A stretch of DNA of 64,000 nucleotides from Styela clava (Eukaryota > Chordata > Ascidiacea > Stolidobranchia > Styelidae). Shown here in pieces: positions 26,401 to 38,913 of the stretch. Position 1 is the stretch's first letter, and every line of letters begins with the position of its first letter. Made by a program: the position numbers and the translations under genes. The notes beneath the pieces are model-generated. The model did not search any database, was not told where the DNA came from, and saw only the letters and a list, made by a program, of their open reading frames with translations. The DNA lies in the NCBI RefSeq assembly GCF_964204865.1, contig NC_135251.1, positions 13,392,001 through 13,456,000 on the forward strand, in the 5' to 3' direction.

Positions 26401-29400
26401 AAACCTTTCACGCACTGTTTGTTCGCATCCTTCAGCTCGACTCAGCGCCTACGCAAATAGCTTTTATTATCTGTCAATATACCGCGAAATTCAAAAAATG
26501 CGCTCGCTCGCCAACGTAAATAAAGAAGCTTAGTAGTTCGGCGTTTTCGGGTTTTATTACTTTATCCACAAATTGAAAAGAGACAATTTCTTTGTTCATA
26601 AGAATAACGTGTATATGGATTCGAAACAGATTCGTGTACAAAATTTGCTATAATTTGAATGTTGTTGTATAATTTAACATTTTCACATCTGGAAATTCCA
26701 CATCTGTTGCGCAACATGGTTAAAATTCATACGTAATAAACGATCACCTACACAGCTTTTTCTTCGTACATCTCGCATAATTCGCCTTTTCATCGTTATC
26801 TACCACCTATTGTTCCAGACGTGCACATCGGTAAGCAACGTCCGCTAACAAAACTGTCTCGACAGGATATCAAATCCCGCGTTCCCGTTAACGACAATTA
26901 CGCTTAACAGCGGTCGCCCTCCTTCCTGGGTGGGAAAGGTAACGTCTACCTGAGCTACACCTATGCGAGCATATGCTTATTTCCTCTCTCCATTCGACGA
27001 ATTACCTCGCAGTGGCATTTCTATTGTAATACCTGGCGATTAAATCTAATGATCTGTGTCAAACTACCCTAGCCCATCGTTTTGGCATTGTTTTTTGAAG
27101 AGATTATCCTAGGTGACCTTGTCAAACACCCTGACATACAGGAAAACGAATTAATCGACCTCGATATGTTGATCGTAAAATTATACCATAATCGTGTTGT
27201 AGTATATTAATTAATGCAATAAGGTAAGCGAGTTAATCAAGAAAAAAGTTGACGTTGATGAGGTTTCGATCTCATGCATTATTGCATTATACTTAGATAT
27301 GCTCCAGACAGTGTCAGGTGGAATGAGAAAAAGTATTTTGGTTAAAAACTATCTCGGCAAACAAAGCCGAATTAGGAAAGGATCACGGTCAGGTGCGAAG
27401 ACGACGTCTATCACGTCTGCTAATCGTCAGACACGTGTTGCATATATCAAAAGTCAGCATCAGTCAAATCAGAACTTCATGCCAATAGTGGAAGAAGGTA
27501 CAAGTGTCTTGGTAGCTTGATAATACAACAGGGATGTATGGTAGCGAGATAAGGGAAACTAGTTGACTTCAAGTGTCAGATCCTCCTGTTTGTTCAATGT
27601 TGTTGATTGATGTGATACAGGACTTGGCAAATAATTTCAGTGATCCTAATATGATTTAGATATCACATTTAATGCAATTTCTATAGCCGGAAAATGCCAT
27701 TGGGAACACTACCGTAATCGTTAGTAAAGGGATAATGGGATAATTTAACAAGAAAACAAGGCGTTTGCTGACACTTGATAGCAAGAATTCAATTCAGACA
27801 AGTTAGATTCAGTAGTCTTGAAATGATCGCAAATATAAACCATTGCCTTTCTTGGGTTCTCAGGTTTAGGTTAATCTTTTTTTGTAGTTTCTCGTTTTCT
27901 TTTTTTTTCAATTTTCTAGTTAGTATTCCATTTTTATCAAATTCGATTTTCAACATGGTAGGCTGCTTTCCTGACACTCCAACTCCTGTTGCACAAGATA
28001 ATGAACCATTCAGAGATGGAAAACATGTTAGAAGTCTGTCGCAAGAACACCCAATTGAAGACAAAAACTCGGGCTTCAGAAGATTCAAGTCGATGCCCGC
28101 TTCCAAGGTATTAATTTAAGCTAGGCTCATATACAATAAACGATATAACAGCATATGTGTTTCGATTATTTTTTATTTAAAATACGAAGTCAAATTGATT
28201 GTTTCTCTTTAGCAGGGCCGATTTCGTCTTCTTGGCGTGAAAGAAGTGTCTGGCAATAACGAACTCGAGAAAGAAAACGAAGGACCCTCGTCCCGAAGAA
28301 TATCCCGTCATCGCACAGCCGTACCCAATCCAATGCTCGCTAGTCCCAGCTTTTCACCCATTGGTACTGGAAAGACTTTTACCCGTCCCAGACAAGGAGT
28401 TTATAACATGATGTCATCCCCGTTAGTGAGCGCCTTTTCTCATGGAAAGTCATCAGCTTTCAAGTCGGTTTCGCCTCTGGATGTCAAATCACAAACCAAG
28501 AGACGAGTGTTGGGAACGATCGACGATAACATTCCTGTTGCAAGTTTGTCACCCAAACAGCCAATGAAAATTGGTGGCATCAAACGCCTTCTTGACGACT
28601 CAACTTCATCATCAGTAGTCACTGTCGCGAGGAAACGAAAGTGCAGTAAATCTCTAAACGCCAAAAAGGCATTTTTACAAGAAAGGAAAACAAAATCTGC
28701 TGATGCTATCATGACTGGACGACCTCTCCCCATGTTTGCAATTGAAGCATCGCCTGTGTCATCCAGAAGCTTTTTGTGCCGACCAATCTCCGCACCTTTG
28801 CTTATGGTGAGTTATATTTTGCAATATTAGTTGTATACCTCAACTTAACGAAAAAATAAAACTCAAATTAATATCCAATTTTTGTTACCAGGGCGACAAT
28901 GACGAGGATTTCGTGCTTTCACACTCAAGTCTATGCAGTCACGATAGTGATGACGAGGATATGCGTAAAGGCAACCAGAGTGGCGACGATTTTGCTTCCG
29001 TCTCATCATGCAAAGAAGATGACATTGAAAACATGTTATGTGAAAATATTATGCAAGAAAAAGGGTCTGATTTCCGTATTGGTGACGATCATGACCAATC
29101 TACATCTACAACCCCAACCTGCTTAGCTGGACTTATCAGTGGCCCACTTCTACTAAACAACTCCGATACCTCATTCGCAGCCAGTGACGCAAATGACTCC
29201 ATTACCGCTCTAGGGTGCAAAAAGATAGATCCAGAAGTCGTAAGTTAGCTTTTATTTTCAGTCTATTTTAAACAATTTAATGCTTTTCAATATAGCTAAC
29301 TTTATTTATATATTTACAGCTAAAACCACGAGAACTCTTCCGATCACCGAGTGCACCTCCTCTGGTACCATCTCGCCGCGCTCTCATGAAACTGAAACGT

Positions 29401-30658
29401 GCCGTAAGAACAGGGGGGCCTTCATGTGAGACGACTCCAGTATCTATCAAGCGTCCACGTACTTTTGCATCTCTTTCCGACGCCGCCGACACCGAACCAA
29501 AAGACATTGCTGATTCGTGCCTGAATAGGTCGAAATCTTACAACGAATTGGACGTTATGAAAGCCGTTGATCAGGGATGTGAAGACGCAAGTTTAGTTGG
29601 AGACTTTAGCCGCGCTTGCTCGCTTCCAACTGTAACAGGAAGAAAACAAGATCTGAAATACATCACATCAAAAACAGTAAGTCCCTACATCTTTGTAACC
29701 AATAATAAGATAAGATTTTTTGATATTTATCCTGGGAGAGAGAAATTTTATTTCTAATTCTTTTCAGTGAATTTCCAAAATTTATATTTCTCCCCCTTTT
29801 TTTACAAAACAGCTCGTTGATGTATTGAAAGAAAAGCATAACGTCGGTATGGTTGAAGTTGTCGACTGCAGATACACATACGAATACGAAGGAGGTCATG
29901 TAAATGGTGCTGTGAACGTCTGGACCGAAGAACAACTGATAGAAAGGTGTGTAAACTAAAAAAAAAAATACAAAATATACTCAGACTTAAATTGTCTTGA
30001 TTCGCTTTGTTTTAATTTATTATTTTTTTCAACTTGTTATGTTTATAATTATATTTTCAGATATTTCAACTGTGCAAAACCTATGTGGGCAACATCGAAA
30101 CAGCAACAGGCTCAAGCTGGAACAGCAAAGCCTCACATTCTTATTTTTCACTGTGAATTTAGTTCTGAGCGAGGACCCAAACTTGCGCGATTTTTAAGAA
30201 GTCACGACCGGGACCAAAATGTCTATCCAAACTTATATTATCCCGAGGTTTACGTTCTTAAAGATGGATACAAGGAATTTTACAAGGATATGAAGGTGAA
30301 TTTACTGAAAATGACTTATGTACCTTCCGTAAACATCAACCCCACTTTCAATATGGGATCTTAACATATCTATACGGAGGAAACCATATAAATGGGGACT
30401 GTGACTTTAAAACCATCCCTATTTTAATTGCACTCAGGTCTCTACTGTGAATTTTTAATTTTATTAATTCAAATCCAACTATATTTAAAAAGTAAAATTT
30501 CGTTTTTAATATTTCAGGACCATTGTGAACCACGCAGTTACGTTCCCATGGCTCACGAAGACTATGCTAACGAACTCCGAAAGTTTAGAATCAAGAGCAA
30601 AACTTGGGCTGGTGAAAGAAGCAAACACGGACTTTTCAACCGATTGAAGCACAAATAA
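23458..30658 (+). CDS. CDC25: CDC25 dual-specificity phosphatase, ten coding exons, 822 aa predicted
   Basis: M-phase inducer phosphatase: removes inhibitory phosphates from the Thr-Tyr pair of cyclin-dependent kinases to drive S- and M-phase entry. Coding exons join in phase: 23458-23675, 23839-23952, 24043-24224, 27962-28107, 28213-28806, 28892-29239, 29320-29676, 29813-29946, 30061-30295, 30518-30658, all with GT-AG introns. The C-terminal rhodanese-like catalytic domain spans about residues 625-800, with [12 protein letters not shown] near 671 and the active-site loop [10 protein letters not shown], catalytic Cys about 729 and Arg about 735. The N-terminal regulatory region has a DSGxxS degron at residues 3-8, an RFKSMP motif, a KEN box near 240 and RSPSAP near 542, the 14-3-3/Chk site type. 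The start is the first ATG after in-frame stops. The protein is longer than human CDC25A-C (about 470-580 aa) because the regulatory region is extended. Confidence 0.95.
24225..27961 (+). other. Long third coding intron of CDC25
   Basis: At 3.7 kb this intron is several times longer than any other coding intron of the gene. The part from about 24830 to 25680 is more G+C- and CpG-rich than its surroundings. It contains an E2F-like TCCCGCGCC at 24877-24885 and a CT-rich tract near 24950, so it could be a second promoter or enhancer. The stretch 26860-27000 is another less A+T-rich patch. A candidate alternative first exon lies at 27299-27497. Nothing else gene-like is seen. Confidence 0.55.
27299..27497 (+). 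CDS. Candidate alternative first coding exon of CDC25
   Basis: An open frame of 66 codons plus one base begins with ATG at 27299 and runs to a donor-like GAAG|GTACAA at 27498. That leaves phase 1, exactly what the exon starting at 27962 needs, so the product would join the same CDC25 frame at residue 172 of the long form. The encoded segment is basic ([11 protein letters not shown] near residues 22-32) and shows no recognised domain. An isoform starting here would lack the first 171 residues, including the DSGxxS degron, but keep the KEN box, the RSPSAP site and the catalytic domain. Phase match alone has a one-in-three chance, so this needs transcript support. Confidence 0.35.
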
Positions 30659-31470
30659 AATATTAGGATCATAAAATGGATATAACTTGCAGTATCCCCG
30701 CTAAAGACGGATTTTGTTCGCTGTTCTGCACTACGCGAAAGGAAACTCGCACCAAAACAAGGTATCTAAGGCTAAAGAACCATTAGATTGTACAATACAA
30801 GAGCTGTGTAGAAAGCAAATGCAAAGATTTAAAAATTTATTTTAGATTTTGTTTTGCAAGTCTATTTATTTAGGGATGGCATTCCATCTAGAAATGACCA
30901 TCTATGTTCTTGTAAGCTGTAAGTGTAGAATATATCTTTTATTGTGCGTTGCTGCTTCACATCGCTTTTGGCCTAAAGCCCCTTATTCAAATTCTATATC
31001 TTATTGTAGTTATTGTTATTCAAATTATATTTTATCATTTTGTCGACGCGAATTTATACTTTTTTTTCCAATTCAATTTAATCTTATTAAACGAATTTTC
31101 TTGCGGCAAAATTAGAAACTATATCAAAATTGGTCCATTTTCTCGCTGTTGGAATGCTGTAAAGCCCACTGAGATTTTTTGATATTTCTTTTTTACTCTT
31201 ACTGTTGTTATTATTGATCTTTTTGTTTATTAGTTTTGTTTGTTCGTTGTAGGACGGTCTTTGTTTATTTTTTGGCTTTCGACATACTTGCGATTGCCAA
31301 ACTATTTATGTGCGTCCTCCATTCCATGTGTTGTATGTGAGCCTATATGTGCATGTTATGTGTGCCTGAAATTTCCAAGCAGTTTCATTAGATAGTGATT
31401 TTGTTTTCGTTTTTCCATTTCCTTGTTATTAGCGAGTCGCAACCCGATCCAATAAAAGTTTCATATGACC
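30659..31470 (+). other. Probable CDC25 3' untranslated region
   Basis: Downstream of the stop the sequence is A+T-rich, without coding potential. AATAAA at 31451-31456 is a plausible polyadenylation signal that would give a 3'UTR of about 0.8 kb. An earlier AATAAA overlaps the stop codon itself (30654-30659) and would leave almost no UTR, so the distal one is preferred. Confidence 0.4.
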
Positions 31471-33450
31471 CCAAAATCGTGATATCTGACAATTTTTGAC
31501 GCTTTTGACAGGTTGTAGATAGATTTGTGAGCGCGAAAGCGAAATTATTGAACATTATCGTCAATTACGTATCGCTAATTTGCGCATATGCTTCCTTAGT
31601 ATTGTTGTCTCTATTAGTCAGAAGCGTACTAAGCGACTTTGATATCCGAATTTTCACATGGATGAACTTTCCATCAAAAACCCTGATATTGGTTAAATTC
31701 TACTGAAAAATTCATCATGATTTTCTTTCGAAAATAAAAAAAAATCGACTAGAAATTACTTCGGCCGTTCGCGTGTCAATTTCCCATGACTTCGTTTTGC
31801 AATGCCAATCATGTGCGCGCGCCATTATGCAAATCGAATTTGTCTCACCAAGACAGAGAGAGGTCTTATTAATTAAAACTTAAGTACAAACGCGAATCTA
31901 CTTAATTCAGTTAATTAATAGCGATTAATCCTCCAAATTTGCTTCACCATAATATAGTGCGTGGGAAGATGACTCTTAGTTGATTACACATCAAATTTAG
32001 GATTCGTGCTTACATTAAATCTTAGCTGTGAATATTCGGTGATTTTAAACTTCCTTACCTAACTTAAGCATAGGCATTTGAAATGATATGGTTTTTTTCT
32101 GCGTCTCGCTTCCCCGATACGAAAACAATTTTCACTGCTAAACTGCTACCTGACGTGTTCGTTCGTTCGTTTTTTGTTTATTTATTTTTCGCATTTTATT
32201 TTTATCGAAGCGCTCAAAATTTAATCTCATATATTTAGATCTAAATTCAGTGGTCCGTTCCACGTTCGTGCGTTTACACTAGGTGTCGTGTTAATTTGAA
32301 AATAGGTGTTTTTGTATGACGTCATAATTTTAGGTGTGGTGCTTTTTCGCAATATATTTTTCGTCGTTTTCCGATCGTATTTATTTCATTCCGTCCATCG
32401 TTTCGCTGATGTATTGCATCGTACGTTCGGCGCGGACTTCAATCGTCCATGACGATCACGTGACGCATTTATATACGGATTACCTCTATACTCAACCGCC
32501 TAAGCAAAAGCAAAAAAAATCAGAATTATGGGGTTTTAAAATGTGTCGAATTCAATGCAAATTCTATAAAACTAATTGCTCTTATTGATCTTTATATGCT
32601 TTTACCTCTTCGTACGTTGCAGAAGTTAAAGAAGGGCTCAATATCAAGCTCCAATCACTTCTTATACTTTTGCAATGTACGGGTAATTTTATTTGCGCTT
32701 CTCACAGGCGTATTTTCTTTCCGAATACATTCCATTCTTCCGCTTTATAACATTCTTTGTGTTGTAAAAGGCGGCTGTATTGTTTCTATCTCTTTTCTTT
32801 TTCCTCTTTTATACAAAAATATAGAATTTGCTTTGACTTTTCTCGATATATATTTAATATTTGTGTGCACCTATTATATTGGTCAATGAACCAGTTTGAG
32901 TCCTTTTGGCCTCATTCTGAAATTGTTTTCATAATTATATATATACAGATTCAATTTTATTGCAAAAAGGCTTCAAGTTATACAATACAAAAAAAAATAG
33001 AAAATACAATGAATTTATATATATTTCAAAGTTCATTATGGTGTTTTTTCATGTTTTTTTGTGTAGCATCAGATGGTTATGTTTGATCAAACGAGGCCGT
33101 AGCTAAATTACACTCAGACCTTAATTAGTGACGGCCCTAAATGTTCAAATATGACCAATTGATTACATTAACCCTATTGCGTTCAGAAATCTTTCTTTCG
33201 TTCAGTTTGGCTAGTTCTGACTGAGGGTTAAATTTCTGGAATTCGCGAAGAGTCTGTTTGCTTTCCTTTTGACAATTTTTCATGTACTACAACTCGATGT
33301 TTACTTGACTATTATATTTTTCTTTACAACATGCGTTTTTTTCGCGTTGACAATTTTTATCTTTATATGATTTTTGAACGTGCAAATAAACTTGTACGAT
33401 GTTTGCAAAAATTACTCGTGAAGTTTAGTTTTATTACGATTGTGCTAGAG
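31471..33450. other. A+T-rich intergenic DNA downstream of CDC25
   Basis: No supported gene is seen. The frames of 80-110 codons at 32334-33086 overlap each other, are rich in Phe, Ile and Ser and look like chance frames in T-rich DNA. One small motif stands out: TCACGTGAC at 32455-32463, followed within about 10 bp by a TATATA stretch. Confidence 0.5.
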
Positions 33451-33454
33451 GGGT

Positions 33455-33712
33455 TAAGCAGGGATGACTGGCGGGCCTTGTATGTGTGACGTAAAAAGTT
33501 ACATTTTATGAACAATATTTACAGTGTCACAAAAGTGGAAAACAATAAGCCTCGTGCCAAAACTAAATTTAATCGCAATCTCAACAAATTCCTTGAGTTA
33601 TTTATTAACGGAAACATCAAAATTTGGCTTAAGTTTAGCTGTGGCAGCGTCAGGCGGGCCAAATTGAATTACTCAACGGGCCGTGGTTTGCCCATGTCAG
33701 GGTTAGAGTTTT
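33455..33712. mobile_element. hAT-like short element, copy A
   Basis: This block of about 260 bp has a second diverged copy at 60695-60955. The two share a central stretch starting with 'aaaagttacattttatgaa' and the ending 'gtttgcccatg(t/a)cag'. The left end, gttaagcagggatgac, is an imperfect inverted match to the right end, gcccatgtcagggttag. The 'gcgggcc' motifs resemble those of the element at 778-1743. The hAT assignment is tentative; the dispersed repeat itself is clear. Confidence 0.6.
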
Positions 33713-34865
33713 GTAGAGTAGAAAAGAGTAAGAAACTCAGATTTGAGGTATGACGTGTGGGTTTAATCTACTCTGTATGTAGTATTCGTTGTCTTAAGGG
33801 ACGACCTTAACAGAGTTTTTAAATATTTACCGGTGATTAAAATTTGAAAACGAATCACGTTAAACTCAGTAATCCAGACTGAAAGCTTTCAGCAAAACTG
33901 AAGGCATGGCAACGTTCATTACGCCGTACGTAATTATCACATCAGGTATTCTGAGCTTCACCATAATTCACCCTTCATGAACTTCACCATTGCGTTACAT
34001 TTTAGTCATATACGTGCCAAGTGTTTTGAGACAGAAAACCGCATACTTACGAAGTAAAATGTTACCGCGACCGTAATACACCAAAATTAGAATTTTAGGC
34101 TAGTTCATTCAAAAAAAAATTAACCCGACCTGACTAAGACATGGCCGATAGCTGAGATTGTCCGATCGTTGAAATGTGCATTTTATCAACATTGGTTGTG
34201 TGAAATGCATCGGTCTGCATCTTCAATGCTTCAAATTTAACAATCATCGTGTCATCGAATTATTATCCTTAATCGATAAAAAATCAATTTAATAACTTAT
34301 GTAACAACAAACAGAGGGCAATTTTAATGAATATATAGTGATTTTTCTCTGTTGCATCAACATGTTTCGAACAGTTTGAGTGCGATAGCACACTCATGTC
34401 AACATTGCAGTTGTTTACAACTTTACATGGAAATAAACAAAATGAATAATCAAACAACTCGGTAATAACAATATTAAAATTTACACATAAATGACATATA
34501 AAAACCTAACTGCTAGTAAGCGCAGATTGTGAGATATGAATAAATCAACAACATATGAGGGTGATGTATAATTCTTATTTTTCCATCCACACAAATTCAT
34601 ATGCGCTTCACATCATGTAAATACCGACGTAATTAGACTGGTGTGCTTGATTTTGTGCACTCAGTTTGTTTCACTATTTTAAATCTTGAAGTTTGAATTG
34701 AAATAAGTTCAGTATCGTCAAGAAAATAAGATATTGTTGAGATGGTTCATGTCAAGTTTATTCAAGTTATATGCAACTGGTAATTACTTCATATTTATTT
34801 ATTTTTCTCTTGAAATGCCAACGACGAGGTTTGGAACATAAACATTTCCATGAAGTATAGGTATT
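33713..34865. other. Intergenic DNA, no feature seen
   Basis: A+T-rich single-copy-looking DNA. No open frame, RNA gene or repeat can be supported here. Confidence 0.5.
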
Positions 34866-35098
34866 CAATTCACATTCACGTTGATGTTCTACTCCTCCAA
34901 GTTAATAATCTAATCCGTCCAATAGGATTTAAAATAAGAAAAACGATCCCCAAATTAGGTTGTCTACTTACAAACATCTGCAACGGGACAACGCTTTCCG
35001 GCTGAATCATCCACGCGCAAAGTAGATAATCCACTCAACAACTTTTTAATATCCTTGATAACTCAAACTGGAAGCAAGTTTCACGGGATATTTCCTTG
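34866..35098 (+). repeat. Diverged 233-bp duplicated segment, copy A
   Basis: It aligns collinearly with 38681-38913. Both copies begin with 'attcacattcacgtt', share 'catctgcaacgggac' and 'ccttccggctg'/'ctttccggctg', then 'aactttttaatatcct', and end in 'cgggatatttcct'. Both span about 233 bp in spite of many substitutions. The pattern of conserved blocks separated by changed bases fits either an old repeat or a duplicated regulatory segment. Confidence 0.7.
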
Positions 35099-38000
35099 TA
35101 TTATTAATATCAGAACTGGTTTTTAATTTCCCGTCAACGTGTCACAAGATTTGCTCGATTCGGCTGAGTAAATTGGCGACAATTTAATTAATTGACTCTG
35201 TACTTTTGTACTTTTGAAAATTTGCCCCAAAACTGAAATAAATCTACTAACAAGTAGATTGACTACAGCGTTAGGGGCTCTTGGCACTTTATAGTGGCAT
35301 CACGTTATTTCGCTCAGAGATCAATCTTTTATATTTTTATATGAGTGTACGTGGACTTGCTTTGAGTATTTTTTTATAGAAAAAAAAAACGAAAAGTGAC
35401 TTTTGTTGGGTATAGAAAACTATGTCTGACGTGGGGACTAAAAAAAAACGCTTTCTAAATTGTGGACTAAAACATTGAATGGATGTTTCGGTTTGGAGCA
35501 ATAATAATCCTGATGGGATCCCAACTCGATTAGGTTTCAATTTCTTATTACAATTTGTCTTTAGTTATAAAATAATTGAGATACTGTAGCCGGCGATCGG
35601 AAGTTCGGTGTTCCATTATTTAATTTGTTCAATTCAACTAATTAACTTCTGGACAACGCCCATCTTGTTTTACGACGCCAGCACGCGCGCATATGACGTC
35701 ACAAACTGGTTATATTACGAAATGTAATTGATGACTGGGTAGATTACATTTGGAAAATTAAAGAGACAGCAAGGAAACCCACAATTAATTAGAATGTTAA
35801 TTGTTCAACTCAAAATGCAAGGTGTCAAGAAATCATAAATATATGACGTATAAATCAAACAACAATGCTTTTTATGGCGCGGGAAATTTCCGCACCATTA
35901 CCTTTGGTTTCTTTTATTTGCAGTATATTTTATGTCTCAAGACTCTCAGCAAACAGCTACTAAAGTCTAGGCACTACTTTGTTTTGCAACATATATACCG
36001 GCCTTTTTGCATTTAACAACATTTACACTCAGAACACTCACCATAAGGATTTGCTTTCGCATAAGTGTATGAAGGTTCTATCAATCAAAGGTATAACGTG
36101 ATTATTTTTGAGCTTCATCAAAATTGTTAGGAGGCCTTCGGTAAAAGAACCTCTGTTTGTCAGAGTTTTTGTTCAATGATCCCACATATAAAGTTAATAT
36201 CAGCAGAGTCTTGTGTAAGGTCTTGATTGTACAAAAAACTCGACCTTGTTGAAAAGGCAAGAGACGGGTTTTCATGGGATATTGAATTTTTATTAGCTTT
36301 TATGCCGCAGATAATTTTTGATGCTGGTCTGAGGCTCTGTGCAGTAATGTGAAACAGACCTTATCAATTATATTTTGTGTATTTTGTTTTTACCCATGAT
36401 TTGACATCGCGAAAAAGATTGTGATAAAGCGCCGTGACTACCGATCACCTGAGCAATATATATAATTATATTGATTATAAAGCACGAACAAAAATAAATA
36501 ACAGCGAGTATTATGACATCATTGTTTATTATTTATTTAGATTAATATATTTATTTTTAGCTATAGATCTATTTTGAGTTGTTTAAATCCAAGACTGCGA
36601 CTTTCCGATGATGCTCTGGTTCTGTGAAACATCTTAGAAAGTGGTAATTATCCGATGAATAAACTGACTGCTGGTGGACTATTTATCGACATTCCCAACA
36701 TTATCTTCTTAACGTGTATAATAGTCAGACTAGCGTTAGTTTGAAACATATTATAATGTAAAATTATTGTTTTCTTTTATCGTAATTGCCCCAAAACAAT
36801 ATGCTATAGTGATTATAACTCTAGTTATTTCTTGAAATTGAGAATATTTTAAAATTCGTTTTCTCAAAGCTGTGTTCGCGCATATTCCATACCCTACCTT
36901 GCAAAACATATACTGGTTTTGCAAAGCTATAATGAAATTTGGGGCGTTGAACGAAAGGGGGTCATCGTCCAACAGCAAGCTTCATACATTGTCGATTTTG
37001 GTTTCAAACGACTTAAATGAATCTTCCTTTTTTTAGAATGTTACCGTCGTGGGCATGGCAATGGTTGCAATGATATTGCCTACAGTTTGTATATATTTAT
37101 AACAGTGAATGTCTAACGTTGTGAAGTTTACAATCATTACCGAATATTTAATACATTCATCTTACGAATCGGTCTATTTCTTTGAATTTGATGTCTATCT
37201 GAAATAGAGCAGATTTTCTGCTGCTAATAATATTATTATTCATGGTTGCATCAATATTTGCTTTGTAGCGAATGCAAATATTGTTGTTGTTTCACATTGG
37301 CTTGTTATTTTAGGTCTTCAAAGTGTGAGTTCAATTTATATTTTCTAATAATTTAGAATAATCTCAGATTTGAAGTGTGCTATATATTTCTATAATCCTT
37401 ACTTATCACTTTGATAAAATTCCCTAGTTGATAGACAACATGCATGCTGCGTAGATTGAATTAAAGCTGACCGAAATTTTATTTCCAATCCGCTTATAAA
37501 TCTTCTCACCATGATATTGAATAGTCTAGCTATGATCACTAATCGTTGATACATCAGTATTTTCACATTGGACATAAATATCACGCAATGAATCTCATAG
37601 GGATTCGCGTGGAATGATAAATATCGAGACACGGATAACGAGAATTCTACTCAATTTGGTTGGATTTCAGAATATACATGGCGAGTCACCTGAGATAATG
37701 CACCTGTCATAGATTTCTCACAAAGATTTCTTGATTTCTCGCTCACAAATTTGTAATTATCTTTCATAGATCATTTCATACCCAGAAATTAACATAATGA
37801 AATTTTATGCAAACAGAACAAAATTTCTGTGTAATGCCCTTTCCGAATGGGCCGCTGATATTATATATACATATGAAATGACAGCGGACTGAAAAAAAAA
37901 CAGAATTTCCACAGCAGCACACCCAAACCTGTTTTTTAAACCAACAAATATGAATGATACATACTGTATACCAATTTAGAGGTAGATATAGAAATGACAA

Positions 38001-38680
38001 TATTTCTATTGCAAATAGAAGGAAATCTCGAAAGTGGTTATTTAGATGTGATGCCTATGAGGTTTGTGTGATCAAATTATACCTAAAATATACATCCAAA
38101 ACATCTGCAAAACACCGATCAAAATCAAACATTGAAGATTAATTAAAATAGATGGTCAGTCCAGTGGCGTAACAAGACTATCGTGGGTCAGTCAGACCAC
38201 AGAATCGTTAATGCCGCGTCACCAAAACTATTTACAAAAAGCTTAATTAATTAGTGCAGACGTTAAAACAGTTGAGTAATTTGCGCCCATATTGCTGGAA
38301 AAAGAACCACCGATTTTAGAGATAACATATGCACATCAAACATACGGATTACAATTTTCACCTTTCTGGAAAGCATATGCCAGATCAAACGATAATCGGC
38401 ACGTCGTTCGCGAGAAACAAAAGCTGTGTTTCAGTTGTCTTTAAATCTTGAACATGCCTCGAAAGTGTGGGTAATGTTATTGGTTGGCTGGTAATGTGTT
38501 GTTAAATTACACTTATTACGAAGTGTATTGGGGTATTTGACCTCGGTGCTTTATTGTACGCCTGCTGATTGTCAATGATTTTTAGGCAATTCAATGAAAA
38601 ATTTTCAATGTTTGACTTATTACAAATTCCTCAACGAATCGAGTAATCAGTTGTAATTTAGTTGTCAAGTGTTTTGTCGC
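35099..38680. other. Intergenic DNA, no gene seen
   Basis: About 3.6 kb of A+T-rich DNA. Only short, unrecognisable frames (60-77 codons) occur on both strands, without codon bias or splice context that would support them. Confidence 0.5.
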
Positions 38681-38913
38681 CAATTCACATTCACGTTAAT
38701 GTTTTTGTTTATCCAAGTTAATGACTTTAATCTCACCAAGAGGATTTAGTAGACGGCAGATAACTTTCCAATTAGATTGCCCACTTACAACCATCTGCAA
38801 CGGGACTGGACCTTCCGGCTGTATGAATCAGTCATGAAATAGTTAATCCACTCCAAAACTTTTTAATATCCTGAACAAATCAAACTTGAGACAAGTTTTG
38901 CGGGATATTTCCT
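38681..38913 (+). repeat. Diverged 233-bp duplicated segment, copy B
   Basis: Second copy of the segment at 34866-35098, in the same orientation and 3815 bp away. The conserved blocks and their spacing match copy A almost without net length change. Confidence 0.7.

Noticed and set aside
27789-28106. 105-codon minus frame opposite CDC25 exon 4
   Set aside because: Antisense shadow of an exon whose plus-strand frame and splice phase are firmly supported.
28440-28733. 97-codon minus frame opposite CDC25 exon 5
   Set aside because: Antisense shadow of coding sequence.
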